In this document: piece by piece, positions 7,337-18,002 of the stretch
Numbering within the stretch: the stretch's first letter is position 1
How the letters are laid out: each line of letters begins with the position of its first letter
Assembly: GCA_000508865.1 (NCBI GenBank)
Contig: BAHP02000062.1
Coordinates: forward strand, 1 to 64,000
Reading direction: 5' to 3'
Source: Clostridiales bacterium VE202-01
Lineage (GTDB): Bacteria > Bacillota_I > Bacilli_A > Erysipelotrichales > Coprobacillaceae
DNA: 64,000 bases
The notes under the pieces: model-generated
What the model was told of the DNA's origin: nothing
Seen by the model: the letters and a program-made list of their open reading frames with translations, nothing else
Databases searched by the model: none
Translations under genes and position numbers: made by a program

Positions 7337-8782
7337 CTACGACACAACTACTGTTGTATTTCCTAAGTTAGAATTACTGGATTTATATACATCATAATTT
7401 TCTGCATAACCTGAACCATTTATAAAATTAAATGTTCCTAATTTACCAAAACCACCCTCGAATCCACCAATTTTAAATGTTGGTGTTCCATATCTGCTAG
7501 GAACAGCATAATAAATATATTTACTTTCTCCCGCGTTTACAGTAAACGCCTTAGCTTTACTAGATTGTAGTGTTTTAGTTAAAGATAAGATAAATTGATT
7601 TGTAATACTATCTATCTCTAAATCGTCTCCAATTCCATAATACACCCCATTTAAAAAAGTGATGGAGGTTGTTTTAGTAGCAACCGCATTGCGCTCATCT
7701 GTTGCTTTTAATGTATATGTTTTGTTAGATGTAATATTTTGTCCACTTAACGTTTTAGTTTTTAAATTAACATCTAAAGTTTCGTTATCTAATGTTAATG
7801 CTTTAGGAACTTTGTTGTAGTTCCAATTCAACACAACATCTGTAATAGTTGTTCCCATTTCCACAGTATTTTTGTTATTTGTAAGAGATGTTATAGAAAT
7901 TGGTATATACATTAAATCACCTAATTTTTCATATACATCATCTAAAGCCAAATCGACATTGGAGTTATTATAACTAATGTTTTCAGCGGTTAATTGTATA
8001 TCATCTTTTACGATAATATTACCTTCTCCGTCTGTCCCTAACAGCTTATTAGAATTTTCTTCGCCTAAATTTTTATCCATTTTTTTGTCAATTTCAAAAT
8101 TTACATTTGTTATTTTTTCATTTAATGTTTTATTAGCATCTTCTACATTAGAATTAAAAATCTCTACTTTAGAAGTGTAATCGCCATTAAAGCTATTTAC
8201 TTTTCCTGCATAATTTGCGTTAAATGCATTAGTTTTCTCTGTAACACTGTCTAAATGTTCTTTAGCTTTATTAGCATTAGTTAAAGAAATAGAAGCACTG
8301 TCGCTTGCGCTTGTAGCACTTTCTAATGCTCTTTTGGCATTATTGGAGCTTTCTGTTGCTTTTTCTTTTACTAGCTCTACATCTTCTTTTATAGCTTCTC
8401 TTGCAGCACTGGAAACTACACTTATCCACGTTTCCTTTTCCTCTGGCAATATTGCATTACTGTTTCCGAAAGCAATTTTAACGTAGTACTCTACAAAACC
8501 TAGATGCACTATCTTGCCGTCTGGATAATTTAACGCGAAAGAAAAATATACACTTCCTTCTTTAGAAAAAACATCCTGATTTAATGTAAAAATACCATCT
8601 TCTTTTATATTAAGTAGATACTCTTCGCCTTTTTGTCGTTTGTACCAGCCAGTTAAAATAGCATCTGCATAGTTTTCGTCTCTAACGAACTGCATTTTCA
8701 AATCTGCACTGTATTGGAATGTCGGCACAATATCTTCTAATGTAATAATCTGGCCATCTTGTATGATTTTTGCAATTATCAT
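7337..8782 (-). CDS. BppU-family baseplate upper protein
   Basis: A 481-aa protein whose first 120 residues match the BppU N-terminal domain (IIQDGQIITLEDIVP, then SVYFSFALNYPDGKIVHLGFVEYYVKI). An extended helical stretch rich in Ala, Ser and Asn follows (about 125-230), then a C-terminal Ig-like beta domain (about 290-385) and an Asn-rich tip. In lactococcal siphophages BppU links the tail tip to the receptor-binding proteins. It is read with the fibre genes on either side. Confidence 0.75.
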   Translation of the reverse strand: MIIAKIIQDGQIITLEDIVPTFQYSADLKMQFVRDENYADAILTGWYKRQKGEEYLLNIKEDGIFTLNQDVFSKEGSVYFSFALNYPDGKIVHLGFVEYYVKIAFGNSNAILPEEKETWISVVSSAAREAIKEDVELVKEKATESSNNAKRALESATSASDSASISLTNANKAKEHLDSVTEKTNAFNANYAGKVNSFNGDYTSKVEIFNSNVEDANKTLNEKITNVNFEIDKKMDKNLGEENSNKLLGTDGEGNIIVKDDIQLTAENISYNNSNVDLALDDVYEKLGDLMYIPISITSLTNNKNTVEMGTTITDVVLNWNYNKVPKALTLDNETLDVNLKTKTLSGQNITSNKTYTLKATDERNAVATKTTSITFLNGVYYGIGDDLEIDSITNQFILSLTKTLQSSKAKAFTVNAGESKYIYYAVPSRYGTPTFKIGGFEGGFGKLGTFNFINGSGYAENYDVYKSSNSNLGNTTVVVS

Positions 8783-8794
8783 TAACTCACCTCC

Positions 8795-10522
8795 TTATGA
8801 CACATAAAAATAGCTGTAGTTAATTCTTATTGCTATATTTAATTTTCTATCGAAAAGTACCAGTGGATCTCCTAATCCTTTAGAGCTGTCTCCACTCCAC
8901 ACAGAACCTTCTATATGTGCTAATCCACCATCTCCACCAGCGCTTCCATCCCCGTTTATGTAAACAATTCCTAATTTAGTTCTATCCGCTATAGTAATAC
9001 CGTATTCGTCGTTAAACAAATTTACTATATCTGCCCAGGTGTGGACTTTAGCGCTGGAATCGCTAGGATTAATTATTTTTGTTCCACTTACCATATACAA
9101 CTGCTTTAAAGGCGGTATCCTTTTTCCTTCCACCTGTAAAGCACCGCCAACATCAGGATCATAGAAGGCACCAAAAGCCACACCACCATTGCCAAATGCC
9201 ATTTGTGGGATACCGCTGGCTAAGATCGTAGCTTTTTCTGTATTTGCTAACTTATCTGTAGCTATAATTTTAAAATCATAGTTATTTGCTACATCAAAGC
9301 CATTAGCCTCCAAGTCTCCTTTGATTTCATATTCTCCTTCAAATTCGTCCGAACGCAGGACCTGCGGTGTAATAATAGTAGATCCCTGTATCCATGTGCT
9401 GGCTCCCTGCTCTTTATAATAATACTGTGCTGTTAAACTGTTGTTTAATTTTCCAAAATTATTATTCCAGAAAATTCCTTTGTAACTTAGAGTGACATTA
9501 GAACCCATACCACCTTGGGAACGACTTAAAGACAATCCTGTAATTACAGGCGGTGTATACTGCTTATAACTGCTTATGTTTAATATCTTCTCTACAGTAT
9601 TTCCTCTACTGTCTTCTACATAAACTTTAATTATACTGTCACTTACATTTTCTAAATTAAACACCCCAGAAGAAGAACTGCTTGTAATCTTATCTCCAAC
9701 TATTACTTTATACTGCTTAATCGTTGCTTCCTTTACTGGCGTAGCTTCTGGTACTGTAACAGTAATATTGCTATACCCCTTTATAACTGTTGCATTGCTA
9801 ACTAAATCTAAATGATTTGTACTCTCCCATGTTGGAATACCTGCTATTGGCATTGGATCCTTGATAATAAAGGTTCTATCATGGTAGCTCGCCCATGTCT
9901 GCCCATTAGAATACAATCCAATACGAATAGTACAGCTATTGCCTTTACATGCCTGTCTTAACTGTTTACGTTCTGCTTCTGTTAAAGACCATGTATATCT
10001 TCCGCCGGTACCTCTAAAAGTGCGTTCGCATAAATGAGGTCCATTTGGATTTGGCTCGAGCCATGCTTTTAATTCCCAGTTTGCAGGATTAGTATAATCA
10101 AACCATGGGTTTTCTTCGTCATTAAAGCTAGATGGAGAATTTGTAATGCTGGCCTGTCTAGGAATAGATGGAAGCACCCATGTTGTCGATACATCTTCAT
10201 TCGTACTGCTAGAGTAGATAGCTGCAATAATATGGGCGCTAAAACTAGCATTACCATTAGCATCGTGGTAAATGTCTTTATACCCACTATACAAATCACC
10301 TTTGTAACGTTTGGTTCTACTGTTACTGTTTACAATAACATCACCCGCAGCATCACAGTAATCACGATGATGGTAATAGTAAGAAGATGACCCACCAACA
10401 ACAGTTACCCTTTGATAAATCGTTGATTTATTAGCTTGAATATCCTGACTGACTAATTGCCATGCATATTCCAGGTATCGTCCCTGATATCCGCCTCCGC
10501 CTAACAATCCACTATTGGCCAT
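8795..10522 (-). CDS. DUF859 siphovirus minor structural protein
   Basis: A 575-aa protein matching the DUF859 pattern: a glycine-rich start (GLLGGGGYQGRYLEYAW), Tyr/Ser-rich beta strands over the first 130 residues, then WVLPSIPRQASI and several Ig-like or jelly-roll segments, ending in a glycine-rich tip (NGDGSAGGDGGLAHIEG). DUF859 proteins are host-recognition or tail-tip components of siphophages. The start overlaps the upstream tail-tip gene by 11 bp. Confidence 0.75.
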   Translation of the reverse strand: MANSGLLGGGGYQGRYLEYAWQLVSQDIQANKSTIYQRVTVVGGSSSYYYHHRDYCDAAGDVIVNSNSRTKRYKGDLYSGYKDIYHDANGNASFSAHIIAAIYSSSTNEDVSTTWVLPSIPRQASITNSPSSFNDEENPWFDYTNPANWELKAWLEPNPNGPHLCERTFRGTGGRYTWSLTEAERKQLRQACKGNSCTIRIGLYSNGQTWASYHDRTFIIKDPMPIAGIPTWESTNHLDLVSNATVIKGYSNITVTVPEATPVKEATIKQYKVIVGDKITSSSSSGVFNLENVSDSIIKVYVEDSRGNTVEKILNISSYKQYTPPVITGLSLSRSQGGMGSNVTLSYKGIFWNNNFGKLNNSLTAQYYYKEQGASTWIQGSTIITPQVLRSDEFEGEYEIKGDLEANGFDVANNYDFKIIATDKLANTEKATILASGIPQMAFGNGGVAFGAFYDPDVGGALQVEGKRIPPLKQLYMVSGTKIINPSDSSAKVHTWADIVNLFNDEYGITIADRTKLGIVYINGDGSAGGDGGLAHIEGSVWSGDSSKGLGDPLVLFDRKLNIAIRINYSYFYVS

Positions 10523-12653
10523 TGTCTATTACCTCCACTTCATCTGGATTTATACGATTTATTACTGTCTGCCCGTTAATATCCTGTATAAGCAGATTTA
10601 CTATTGTCGCTTTATTTTTCACCACAATAGAATTAGTAACTATTCCCTCATCATCAAAATACGCTATGTACTCTCCTTGTTTGTTCATGAATCCTATAAT
10701 ATCTGCATTTGCAACAAACACTACATCTGTTCCACTGCTGGATATACGAATACCACGCCCGATTTGGACCGTATCGGACCATGTCTCGTTTGGGTTTAAG
10801 GTCCATTCCATAGCTGCATCACCTTTGTTTAGCATAAGATTAATGATTGGACAGGCATTATCTGTATCACATTCAAATATGATCGTTATATAGCCATCTG
10901 TTACTTCAAACGTATATTTAAATTCTGTGAAATCATTATTGCTTAAAATAAATTCATTTCCATTAATAAAGAACTTAACATTAGCTAAATTAACCAGTTT
11001 TTTATAAACAAAAGACAAAGTATAAGTACCATTTGCAACACTTATTTGCTGTTTTAAAATCCCATTTTTTAGTAGCAGAGCATATCCGTACTGGTTTCTA
11101 GAGCGGGTCTCTACGGTACTGTCAATGTTATAATCACCTTCCCAGGAACCATCATTAAAACAGCCGATACTATCTCTGATAAGATTGTTTCCGCTGGTTG
11201 TTTTTATGGTGTTTGTTATACCATCCAAGCCTAGAATCATATTTTCTACTGTTTCTTTTACTGTCTTTTCTTCATCATTAATTATTACTGTAGAATCCTT
11301 GATAAGACCTTCTATTTTGCCCTGTTCCATACTTAAGGATGTCTCAAGGCTAGAAATACTCGTATTTATATTTTCAAATTTACCAGTATAATCACTTGCA
11401 CTAATCCATTTCTCACCATCGTATATTTTTAAAATATTTGGTTGATATGAAGTATCAAGCCACTTCATATCTTTGATAGCATTTTCTGGTTCAGAATCAC
11501 TAACAATTACACCCGTTGTTGCATCTAACTTTACTTCAATATCTTTTATAGAAGCTTTTATCTCACCGTCTATTTTATTAACCATCAGTTCCGTTTGACG
11601 GACCTTATTTTCTATACTTGATGCAATATTATAATTTATTTGACTTTTACTTAATGCAGGTGTTGAAAAATTGCTTTTTATTCCGCCAGTATACTCAAGT
11701 GTGTGGTTTAATACATAGGCATTAAAATAACTTTCGTTTTCTACTTGTATATTAATTATATCCCCTGGATCCAAATGAAAATAACCTGGCATACTTGCTA
11801 CATACGGCTTATATCCAAATCCTTTTACCCTGTTCCATATAGCAGTTCTCGAATTGTATCTATCTATATCTAAAAATGGATTATTACTTATCTTTAACTC
11901 TGTTAAACCATTTAGTTCAACACTCTCTTCATCCTGAATATAAACATTATCGTTTTGTGGCTCTCTAGCTAAAACTAACGAATTAATTGGTCCATATTCG
12001 ACTTCAAGAGTTGGATACGTATATTGATTATCTAAAGGCACAGTAAAATCAACTTTATTAAACCATTTAAACTCAAGTTCATTATTGCGATTTATTGTCG
12101 CAAATGTACAACATGCTTGAGCAACTGCTATAATAACATCCGCGCAAGTTGCGTTATAACCAAAAAAGATTTCTGATGGAACAGTTAAATTTTTATTAGG
12201 AATATCAGTTTTAGCCAATTCTACACCGGATTGATTGCATGCTTCCTGTGCTGCAAGAAATGGTGTTGTAGGATAACTTAATTTTGTAGTGTCGAATGCT
12301 CTATTAAAAAGCATTTTATTATCCATGAACTTATATTCGGTATCACTAATTTTTTCATAGATATTCATGGTACCCATTGGGACATTTTCGCCTGTCCCAT
12401 TTGCTAATTGGACACTAAAAAATAAATCAAAAGACTCGTTTTCTAATTGTAACGAGTCTTGTTTATTTACTTTTAAAGTACCACTCTTTGCAATAAATGT
12501 TCCAATAAAAGCATCTGTTTCAGAATTGTAAATATTCATATCAAATGTACATTTCTGAATACTATATGTATTTCCGTTTACCTTTATATATGCATTAATA
12601 TACCGAGCATTATTTAATATAGCTGATTTAAAATCATCACTCACATTATACAT
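10512..12653 (-). CDS. tail-tip / phage minor structural protein (endopeptidase-tail type)
   Basis: A 713-aa protein that starts MYNVSDDFKSAIL, resembling the N-terminal region of siphovirus tail-tip proteins. Beta domains occupy residues 1-340, a helical linker with KVRQTELMVNKIDGEIK follows, and the C-terminal third carries a beta-sandwich carbohydrate-binding-like segment (NLIRDSIGCFNDGSW ... TYTLSFVYKK). The position between the small tail component and DUF859 fits the central tail-tip hub. No catalytic motif is obvious. Confidence 0.65.
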   Translation of the reverse strand: MYNVSDDFKSAILNNARYINAYIKVNGNTYSIQKCTFDMNIYNSETDAFIGTFIAKSGTLKVNKQDSLQLENESFDLFFSVQLANGTGENVPMGTMNIYEKISDTEYKFMDNKMLFNRAFDTTKLSYPTTPFLAAQEACNQSGVELAKTDIPNKNLTVPSEIFFGYNATCADVIIAVAQACCTFATINRNNELEFKWFNKVDFTVPLDNQYTYPTLEVEYGPINSLVLAREPQNDNVYIQDEESVELNGLTELKISNNPFLDIDRYNSRTAIWNRVKGFGYKPYVASMPGYFHLDPGDIINIQVENESYFNAYVLNHTLEYTGGIKSNFSTPALSKSQINYNIASSIENKVRQTELMVNKIDGEIKASIKDIEVKLDATTGVIVSDSEPENAIKDMKWLDTSYQPNILKIYDGEKWISASDYTGKFENINTSISSLETSLSMEQGKIEGLIKDSTVIINDEEKTVKETVENMILGLDGITNTIKTTSGNNLIRDSIGCFNDGSWEGDYNIDSTVETRSRNQYGYALLLKNGILKQQISVANGTYTLSFVYKKLVNLANVKFFINGNEFILSNNDFTEFKYTFEVTDGYITIIFECDTDNACPIINLMLNKGDAAMEWTLNPNETWSDTVQIGRGIRISSSGTDVVFVANADIIGFMNKQGEYIAYFDDEGIVTNSIVVKNKATIVNLLIQDINGQTVINRINPDEVEVIDNGQ

Positions 12654-13023
12654 CAGTCATACCTCGCATTTGAATTCAAAACAAACTCTAAAGATTGATA
12701 ATAATCCATTATCCCTGTCATTCTGTTTTTCTTTGGGTCAACACAATAACAGTCAATAGTTTTATAGGTATCAGTTTCACTGTCTAGAAATCTAACATTA
12801 ATATTAGGATTTTTAAGAATATTTAATATTTCACGCACTACACTTTTTTCAGTTACTCCTAATTTTACTGTAATACTCATTACTCTCCCTAGAATATCTC
12901 TATTCATTTGAAGTGTCGGTGATCTTCCAGAATTTTCACCATCCTGGATAGAAGGAAGATCATCATATTCAACAATGTTTTTATCTCTACATTATTTAAA
13001 TAAAGCAGTGGTTTATATGCCAT
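12653..13023 (-). pseudogene. distal-tail component gene, frameshifted in a T5 run
   Basis: AGGAGG and ATG at 13023 start MAYKPLLYLNNVEIK, which then leaves frame. Adding one base to the T run at 12978-12982 joins it to the downstream frame (NIVEYDDLPSIQDGENSGRS ... MNRDILGRVMS ... LNSNARYD) to give about 123 aa. The length (371 nt) is one short of a whole number of codons, as expected for a single deletion. It lies between the tape measure and the tail-tip gene, where distal-tail-like proteins are found, and overlaps the latter by one base. The indel may be a consensus error. Confidence 0.7.
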
Positions 13024-13026
13024 ATC

Positions 13027-16000
13027 TTAACCTCCTATCATTTGACGCTCCTTCTTAGCGCTTTCTAATAAAATTGATAATTTCTTAATATCTACATCTA
13101 CTTTGATAACCATATTCTTGACTAATTCAATAAGTTCTCTAATCAGTTCAATCAAAGTATCCATTTTTTCAGCGTTACCAGTTTCTTTTTGCATCTTCAA
13201 TGCTGTATCAATCATATCAAGCATTTTATTTTCAGGTGCAACAATTTCACCATATCTTTTATTGTCACCAATCATGGCCAGTTGTGGTTGATTTGGTTTA
13301 ACATACCCGCCTTGTGCGAGTTTTGGAATTTGGGGTACAGGTAAAGGGTTTTTATCCCATAATCCTTTAAATGGTTTTCCAATAATAGGAATATCAAAAT
13401 TCCTAATATCATTCAATATCCCATTTATAGTTTTAAATGGGAAAGCAATTACTTTATTTATTCCATCAATTATTACATTTACTATATTTTTAAAAACATC
13501 TGCAATTCCTCCGACAATTCCGTCAAATATTTTTCCACCGCTTGTAAAAAATCCTAAAATTTTATCCCATGTATTTTTTACAAAATCTTTTAACCCGTTC
13601 CACATTTTTTCCCAAATACCTTTTATTCCGCCTAGAACATCGTCAATCCCTTTTTTTTAAATTATCGAGTGCTTTTCCTGCTACATCACATAATCCATCC
13701 CAAATACCTCCAAAAAAATCTGAAATACCACCCCAAACAGTATTCCATATAGATTTAATACCACTAAGAACTGTATCAATTACAGTTTTTATTGTTTCTA
13801 AAACAGTTTTTACTATATTGGCCATAAAATTCCAAATACCTTGTAAGATGCCTTTTATTCCTTCCCAAGCTTTGCTCCAATTCCCGGTAAATACACCTGT
13901 TAAGAAGTCACAGATACCGCTCAATATTTCCATAACAGATTTTATTGTGTTAGAAATAAATTTAACGAATAACTTGACTGCATCCCAAACTCTTTGGATT
14001 ACATCCGCTACTACAGGAGCTAAAGTATTTATCAGCCACTCTATAAGTGGTTTTAAAACCGCATCAAACACAGTTCCAAATAACTCTGCAAATTTACCAA
14101 AAAACTCAACTATACTGTTAATTGCAGGTTGAATATAATCTTTCCACATTGCAGAAAAATCATCAGCTATAGCATTAACTACTGGAGCGATATTAGAGTT
14201 ATAGGCATCAAGTACGGTGCTTACAATACTTGTTAATCCCTGCTTTATTTTATCAAATGCCGGTTTTACATATTCATCATATGTTTGCCCGATAACGCCA
14301 AAAGTTTCATTCACACCATCAGCTATAGTTCTGGTTATTGTTTCGATTGGCTTTAGCATTTCTTCTAAGGTGGTTTTTATTTTATCTTTATTTGCAATTA
14401 TAGGAGCAGTCAAAGTATCTATAATATCTTGTCCTAATTTTCCTATTAAAGTTATTGTCCCCATGGCTCCGTTTACTACTGCTTCTATTAAATTAGCTCC
14501 TATATTGATCGCTGTTGGTCCTGCAAACACACTAGCTATATCTGCAACAGCAGTAGAAAAATTCCCTATTATATAGCTTGTTCTAGTTCCGATGTTAAAC
14601 CACTGTAATACTGTTGTTTTTATACGATCCTCATTATTATTTAAATATGTAGCCACACTCCCTACAAATAAGGTAGCAATTGTAGTTCCAATAGAAGCTA
14701 TAGAACCGGTTAATTGTCCTAATGTCATAGCGGTTTGATCTACCCATAATTTTGCAGCATTAGCAACCTGCGGGTTAATAAAAATGTACTCTAAACTATC
14801 ACCAATTGAAAATATATAATTTTTTATACGTTCAAAATCTTTGAAAGAATCACCGAAGCCTATTTTAAATCCTTTTAAAAAGATTTCTGATAATCTTTTA
14901 AATTCATTAACAATACCGGCTAACATGTTATTAAAAACATTCGCTTGTTTAGAAGCTTCTGGAAATCCTACCGCATCAGCAACACTTCCACCAGTTCCAC
15001 TATTGCTAGATCCGTCACCAGAATCACTGGAATCATTTCCAAATGATAGCTTATTAATTGTATCAACTTTAGTAAAAGCTCTTTGAATCTTTTTAGCAGC
15101 TTTTTCACCGCTCTTTCCTGCATTTTTTAATCCGTCACTTAAATTTCCAGCGTTGTCAGTAGCAGTTCCTAAGTCACTGGCAACTTCCTGCACCGCACTG
15201 TTTCCACCTCCGCTGTCATTAGAACCCCCTGTTAAGAATTCCATCATATTAGCAAAAGAATCTGCTAAAGACTGCAAATTTGCTAAAACCCAGTTTATTC
15301 CTTTTACAATAGGCGTGAATACTGCAATAAATCCCTTACCTAGACTTGCTTTTAAACTGTCAAAGCGTAAACCAAGAATTCTAGTTTGATTGGCCCATGA
15401 ATCCTGTGTCTTAATAAAATCACCTGTAGCCATAGATAACTGATCCTGAACAAACGCATACCGCAATGCTACTTTTTCCTGCTCAGACATTTTAGCAGTT
15501 GTTTTACCGTAACCGTTTGCCAAAGCATACTGATCAAGTGCCGCCTGAGTCATTACAACACCTAAATCTTTTAATGTCTCAGTCTCACCAGTGAATACAC
15601 TTTTGATTTTTGTATAAGCCTCAGTCGGATCTAAATTATAGAATGATGCAACATCACCCGCTAAACCCGTTAGAGTCTTAGACATTTCAAGTGCTTCTTT
15701 TTCAGTAAATCCAAACGAGTTAGACATAGCACCAAAAGTGCCCATGAATTTCTTAGCCATAGTCTCACTAAGGCCAAAAGATTCCATTGCACTTTTAGCA
15801 AAATCATCAGCGCTTGCAGACATACTTGGAAATGCAGTATCAACAACATTTTGTACCTCTGTTAAATCAGAACCTAATTGCAGACAAGAACCCATAAAAT
15901 CAGTAACAGCTTTAATTGAAAAAGCTGCAGCTGCCATTTTCCCAATTCTTTTAAAAGACGAATTAAAAGATGATTCAAGCATATTGGAACCTGAATCACC

Positions 16001-16087
16001 TAACTTTTTTATTTGACCTTTATAATTTTTGCCATTGATGACAATATCAACACCAATGGCACCTACACTATTTGGCTTCCGCGTCAC
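13027..16087 (-). pseudogene. tail tape measure protein, frameshifted at an eight-base A/T run
   Basis: The reading frame from 16087 gives 814 aa and ends LDNLKKRD at 13643. The C-terminal 192 aa continue from 13605 in another frame. Removing one base from the run of eight at 13651-13658 restores one 1019-aa protein (NLKKGIDDVLGGIKG). Typical tape-measure features are present: an N-terminal Phage_tail_TMP-like part with SMSASADDFAKSAMESFG, hydrophobic helices in the middle and many short amphipathic repeats (WDAVKLF, WNTVWGG, DFFGGIWDGL). The protein sets tail length and is essential for virions, so a true frameshift would abolish infectivity; a homopolymer error or transcriptional slippage would not. 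Confidence 0.85.
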
Positions 16088-16439
16088 CTCCTGCTAGTTC
16101 CTTAAACATATTCTTGAACATTTCGATTGCATCTTCTGCTTCTTTTTTGTCCATATTCTTAGCTTTACGATTACGCCATTCACTGCGTATACGTTTCTGC
16201 TCAGTGGTAAAATTCTTGATAATATTTTTATCTTCCTCACTGCGAATTCGTACAATATTTCCTAACGGTGTATCTGGCATTATTCCTGATAAATAGGAAC
16301 AAAATTCATCCCATGGCATATCATCTATCTGTCTTAAACGAATACCATACTGTTTAAAAAAACTGGCTTCTATTAAAGACCAGTCATCAATAATATCATA
16401 ATAATCATTACTGCTATTGTTGCTTTTGAAATCGTTTTT
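16068..16439 (-). CDS. tail assembly chaperone, downstream (GT-type) reading frame
   Basis: This frame is open from just after a TAG at 16440-16442 to the stop at 16068 and overlaps the upstream chaperone by 26 nt. Its first ATG (16319) would cut off the conserved part (DDWSLIEASFFKQYGIRLRQ), so expression by ribosomal frameshifting from the upstream gene is likely, as in lambda gpG/gpGT. Conserved tail-chaperone extension features follow: MPWDEFCSYLSG, TPLGNIVRIRSEEDK, IRSEWRNRKAK. The shift needed is +1 or -2, not the usual -1. It overlaps the tape-measure start by 20 bp. Confidence 0.7.
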   Translation of the reverse strand, partial: KNDFKSNNSSNDYYDIIDDWSLIEASFFKQYGIRLRQIDDMPWDEFCSYLSGIMPDTPLGNIVRIRSEEDKNIIKNFTTEQKRIRSEWRNRKAKNMDKKEAEDAIEMFKNMFKELAGGDAEAK

Positions 16440-16731
16440 CTACATCCTCAAGTTCTTCATCGTTTACCGCTGCCATTAGGGCAAAAGCAATCGTCTCGTA
16501 TGCTTTAAAGTTTAATTTCATATCTTCTAGCTTTTTAAACTGCCTTTTTCCTAATAAAATTTCTATCATTTTATCTGTTCTTTCAATGCTATTTAATGAT
16601 TCATCTTTCATCACTTGATTCATAATTAGAATATTTGTCTTTTCATCATTGATAGTAAATTCCGTTCCACCTATCTTGATAGATGGTTTTTCATTGCTAA
16701 GTTTGTTCGTTAAATCTATATGTTTTGCCAT
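16414..16731 (-). CDS. tail assembly chaperone, upstream (G-type) protein
   Basis: A 105-aa protein, MAKHIDLTNKLSNEKPS to DVEKRFQKQQ, with a central helical domain typical of siphovirus tail chaperones. It lies between the major tail protein and the tape measure, the fixed position of this gene pair. Near its end the codons GAA AAA CGA run over five A (16435-16439), where the ribosome could slip into the downstream frame. Both products would coat the tape measure during assembly. Confidence 0.75.
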   Translation of the reverse strand: MAKHIDLTNKLSNEKPSIKIGGTEFTINDEKTNILIMNQVMKDESLNSIERTDKMIEILLGKRQFKKLEDMKLNFKAYETIAFALMAAVNDEELEDVEKRFQKQQ

Positions 16732-16782
16732 TCATAGGTCCTCCTTGTAATTTTATAAAAATAAAAGAGGGAATATATCCCT

Positions 16783-17226
16783 CTAAGCTGCTTCTGTAAA
16801 TGTTGGCTTTCCATTTGACATGACTTCAAACTCTAATGGACCTACACCTGTAGAGTCACCAGCACCAATATTCGTTACATTGATGATTGCTTCAGCAATT
16901 TCTAATTTAGAGCCATCTGGAAAAGTCCATTGGAACGGTGCTTCTGCATCTCTTCCATTTTTGTTATACATAGCCGCAACTTGATCATTTCCTGTATCAC
17001 CGATATTTCTTTTTCCTGTTACAGTAATAGTCAATGCCTTTGCTGTCATCAATCTACGTACCCAACCTTCTGTTTCAAATGGTGTCCATTCTTCAACACC
17101 ATTATCAAAGCTGACTGAAAAAGATTCCATATCTGCGATGGAATTATAAGTTGTAGTTTCGCCTGTTTTACTGCCAATTCCAAACTGATTTTCATAGCAT
17201 GGATATACTCCTGTTCTTCCTGCCAT
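16783..17226 (-). CDS. major tail (tube) protein
   Basis: A 147-aa protein of the phi13/phage tail tube type: MAGRTGVYPCYENQFGIG, an Ig-like or tail-tube beta core with MESFSVSFDNGVEEWTPFE, WVRRLMTAKALTITVTGKR, and the QWTFPDGSKLEI segment. It polymerises into the tail tube. Position (after the terminator protein, before the chaperones) agrees. A ribosome site (GGAGG) precedes the ATG. Confidence 0.82.
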   Translation of the reverse strand: MAGRTGVYPCYENQFGIGSKTGETTTYNSIADMESFSVSFDNGVEEWTPFETEGWVRRLMTAKALTITVTGKRNIGDTGNDQVAAMYNKNGRDAEAPFQWTFPDGSKLEIAEAIINVTNIGAGDSTGVGPLEFEVMSNGKPTFTEAA

Positions 17227-17238
17227 ATTTAAATCCTC

Positions 17239-17640
17239 CTATCTTTCATAATAAAAAACTGCATTGATTACCATTTCATAGACCCCCTTGTCATCAGTGT
17301 CCACGTTTACTGGTCCGCATTCAAGCAGTTCAATGTATTTAATTTTAATATCACCAATCATAATATTGGTTTTAGCTTCCATTTGTTCATATAACCGATT
17401 AGAAGCCTCCTCGGTTTTATCCTGATTCTTATCCCAGTGAATTAAAAAAGTTACTGCTTTTTGTCTATATGAGGTATTAGCCAGACCGCCTAAAGCAACG
17501 TAAGGTGCAAGTGCTTTTTTAGCATTATAGACGCCAATAGATTTATCATTCTTGTTATCGAGTTTACCGATATAGAAATGTTCAGCACCAGTATCAAGGG
17601 TTTTTACCCAGTCCTTTATCTGTTTTAAAGATAATATCAT
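17239..17640 (-). CDS. tail terminator / minor capsid protein
   Basis: A 133-aa protein, MILSLKQIKDWVKTLDTG to AVFYYER, with the alpha/beta pattern of phage tail-completion (minor capsid 3 type) proteins: AVTFLIHWDKNQDKTEEASNRLYEQM and ELLECGPVNVDTDDKGVYEMVIN. It caps the tail tube so the tail can join the head. The start overlaps the upstream gene stop by 4 bp. Confidence 0.65.
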   Translation of the reverse strand: MILSLKQIKDWVKTLDTGAEHFYIGKLDNKNDKSIGVYNAKKALAPYVALGGLANTSYRQKAVTFLIHWDKNQDKTEEASNRLYEQMEAKTNIMIGDIKIKYIELLECGPVNVDTDDKGVYEMVINAVFYYER

Positions 17641-18002
17641 TTTAATCTCCTTTTCAACAGCTTAGAAAATGCATCAGGAACAAAATTTTCATACTGACCG
17701 CCCTTCATCCACGGTTCAAGCCATTTGCCGCCAGCAAAGCTATTATTGATTGTCTGGAAGTCATATTCTGGATGATAATAAAGGCGTCTTGCTTGTGGAG
17801 AAGTGGTAATCAAACTTACAGAGCCTTGTTTGCTGTTAGAATAGTCCACAAAAGTGTTTTCGTTTTGCATAATTCCCGTGTCAAAAGGCATTACTTCAGC
17901 ATTAACAACTTCGGTATGCAGTGCTTCACCTGTTTGTTCTAGTGCAATTTGGATATCTTTATCGAATTCTTTTATCTTAGCTTTATAAAATTTAAAAGCC
18001 AT
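17637..18002 (-). CDS. minor capsid / HK97 gp10-like head-tail protein
   Basis: A 121-aa protein. Characteristic pieces are a helical start (AKIKEFDKDIQIALEQTGEALH), MPFDTGIMQNENTFV and YYHPEYDFQTINNSFAGGKWLEPWMKGG, which match phage minor capsid (type 2) proteins at this position. It probably acts in head-tail joining. It is tightly packed in the operon, overlapping its neighbours at both ends. Confidence 0.65.
   Translation of the reverse strand: MAFKFYKAKIKEFDKDIQIALEQTGEALHTEVVNAEVMPFDTGIMQNENTFVDYSNSKQGSVSLITTSPQARRLYYHPEYDFQTINNSFAGGKWLEPWMKGGQYENFVPDAFSKLLKRRLK

Noticed and set aside
10462-10893. 143-codon plus-strand frame over the tail-tip gene
   Set aside because: It is an antisense shadow of two well-supported structural genes and has no ribosome site.
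13651-13658. Tape-measure break read as programmed -1 ribosomal frameshifting on the A run
   Set aside because: A -1 shift leads to a stop within a few codons; only removal of one base (or +1) restores the frame. A homopolymer error or slippage fits better.
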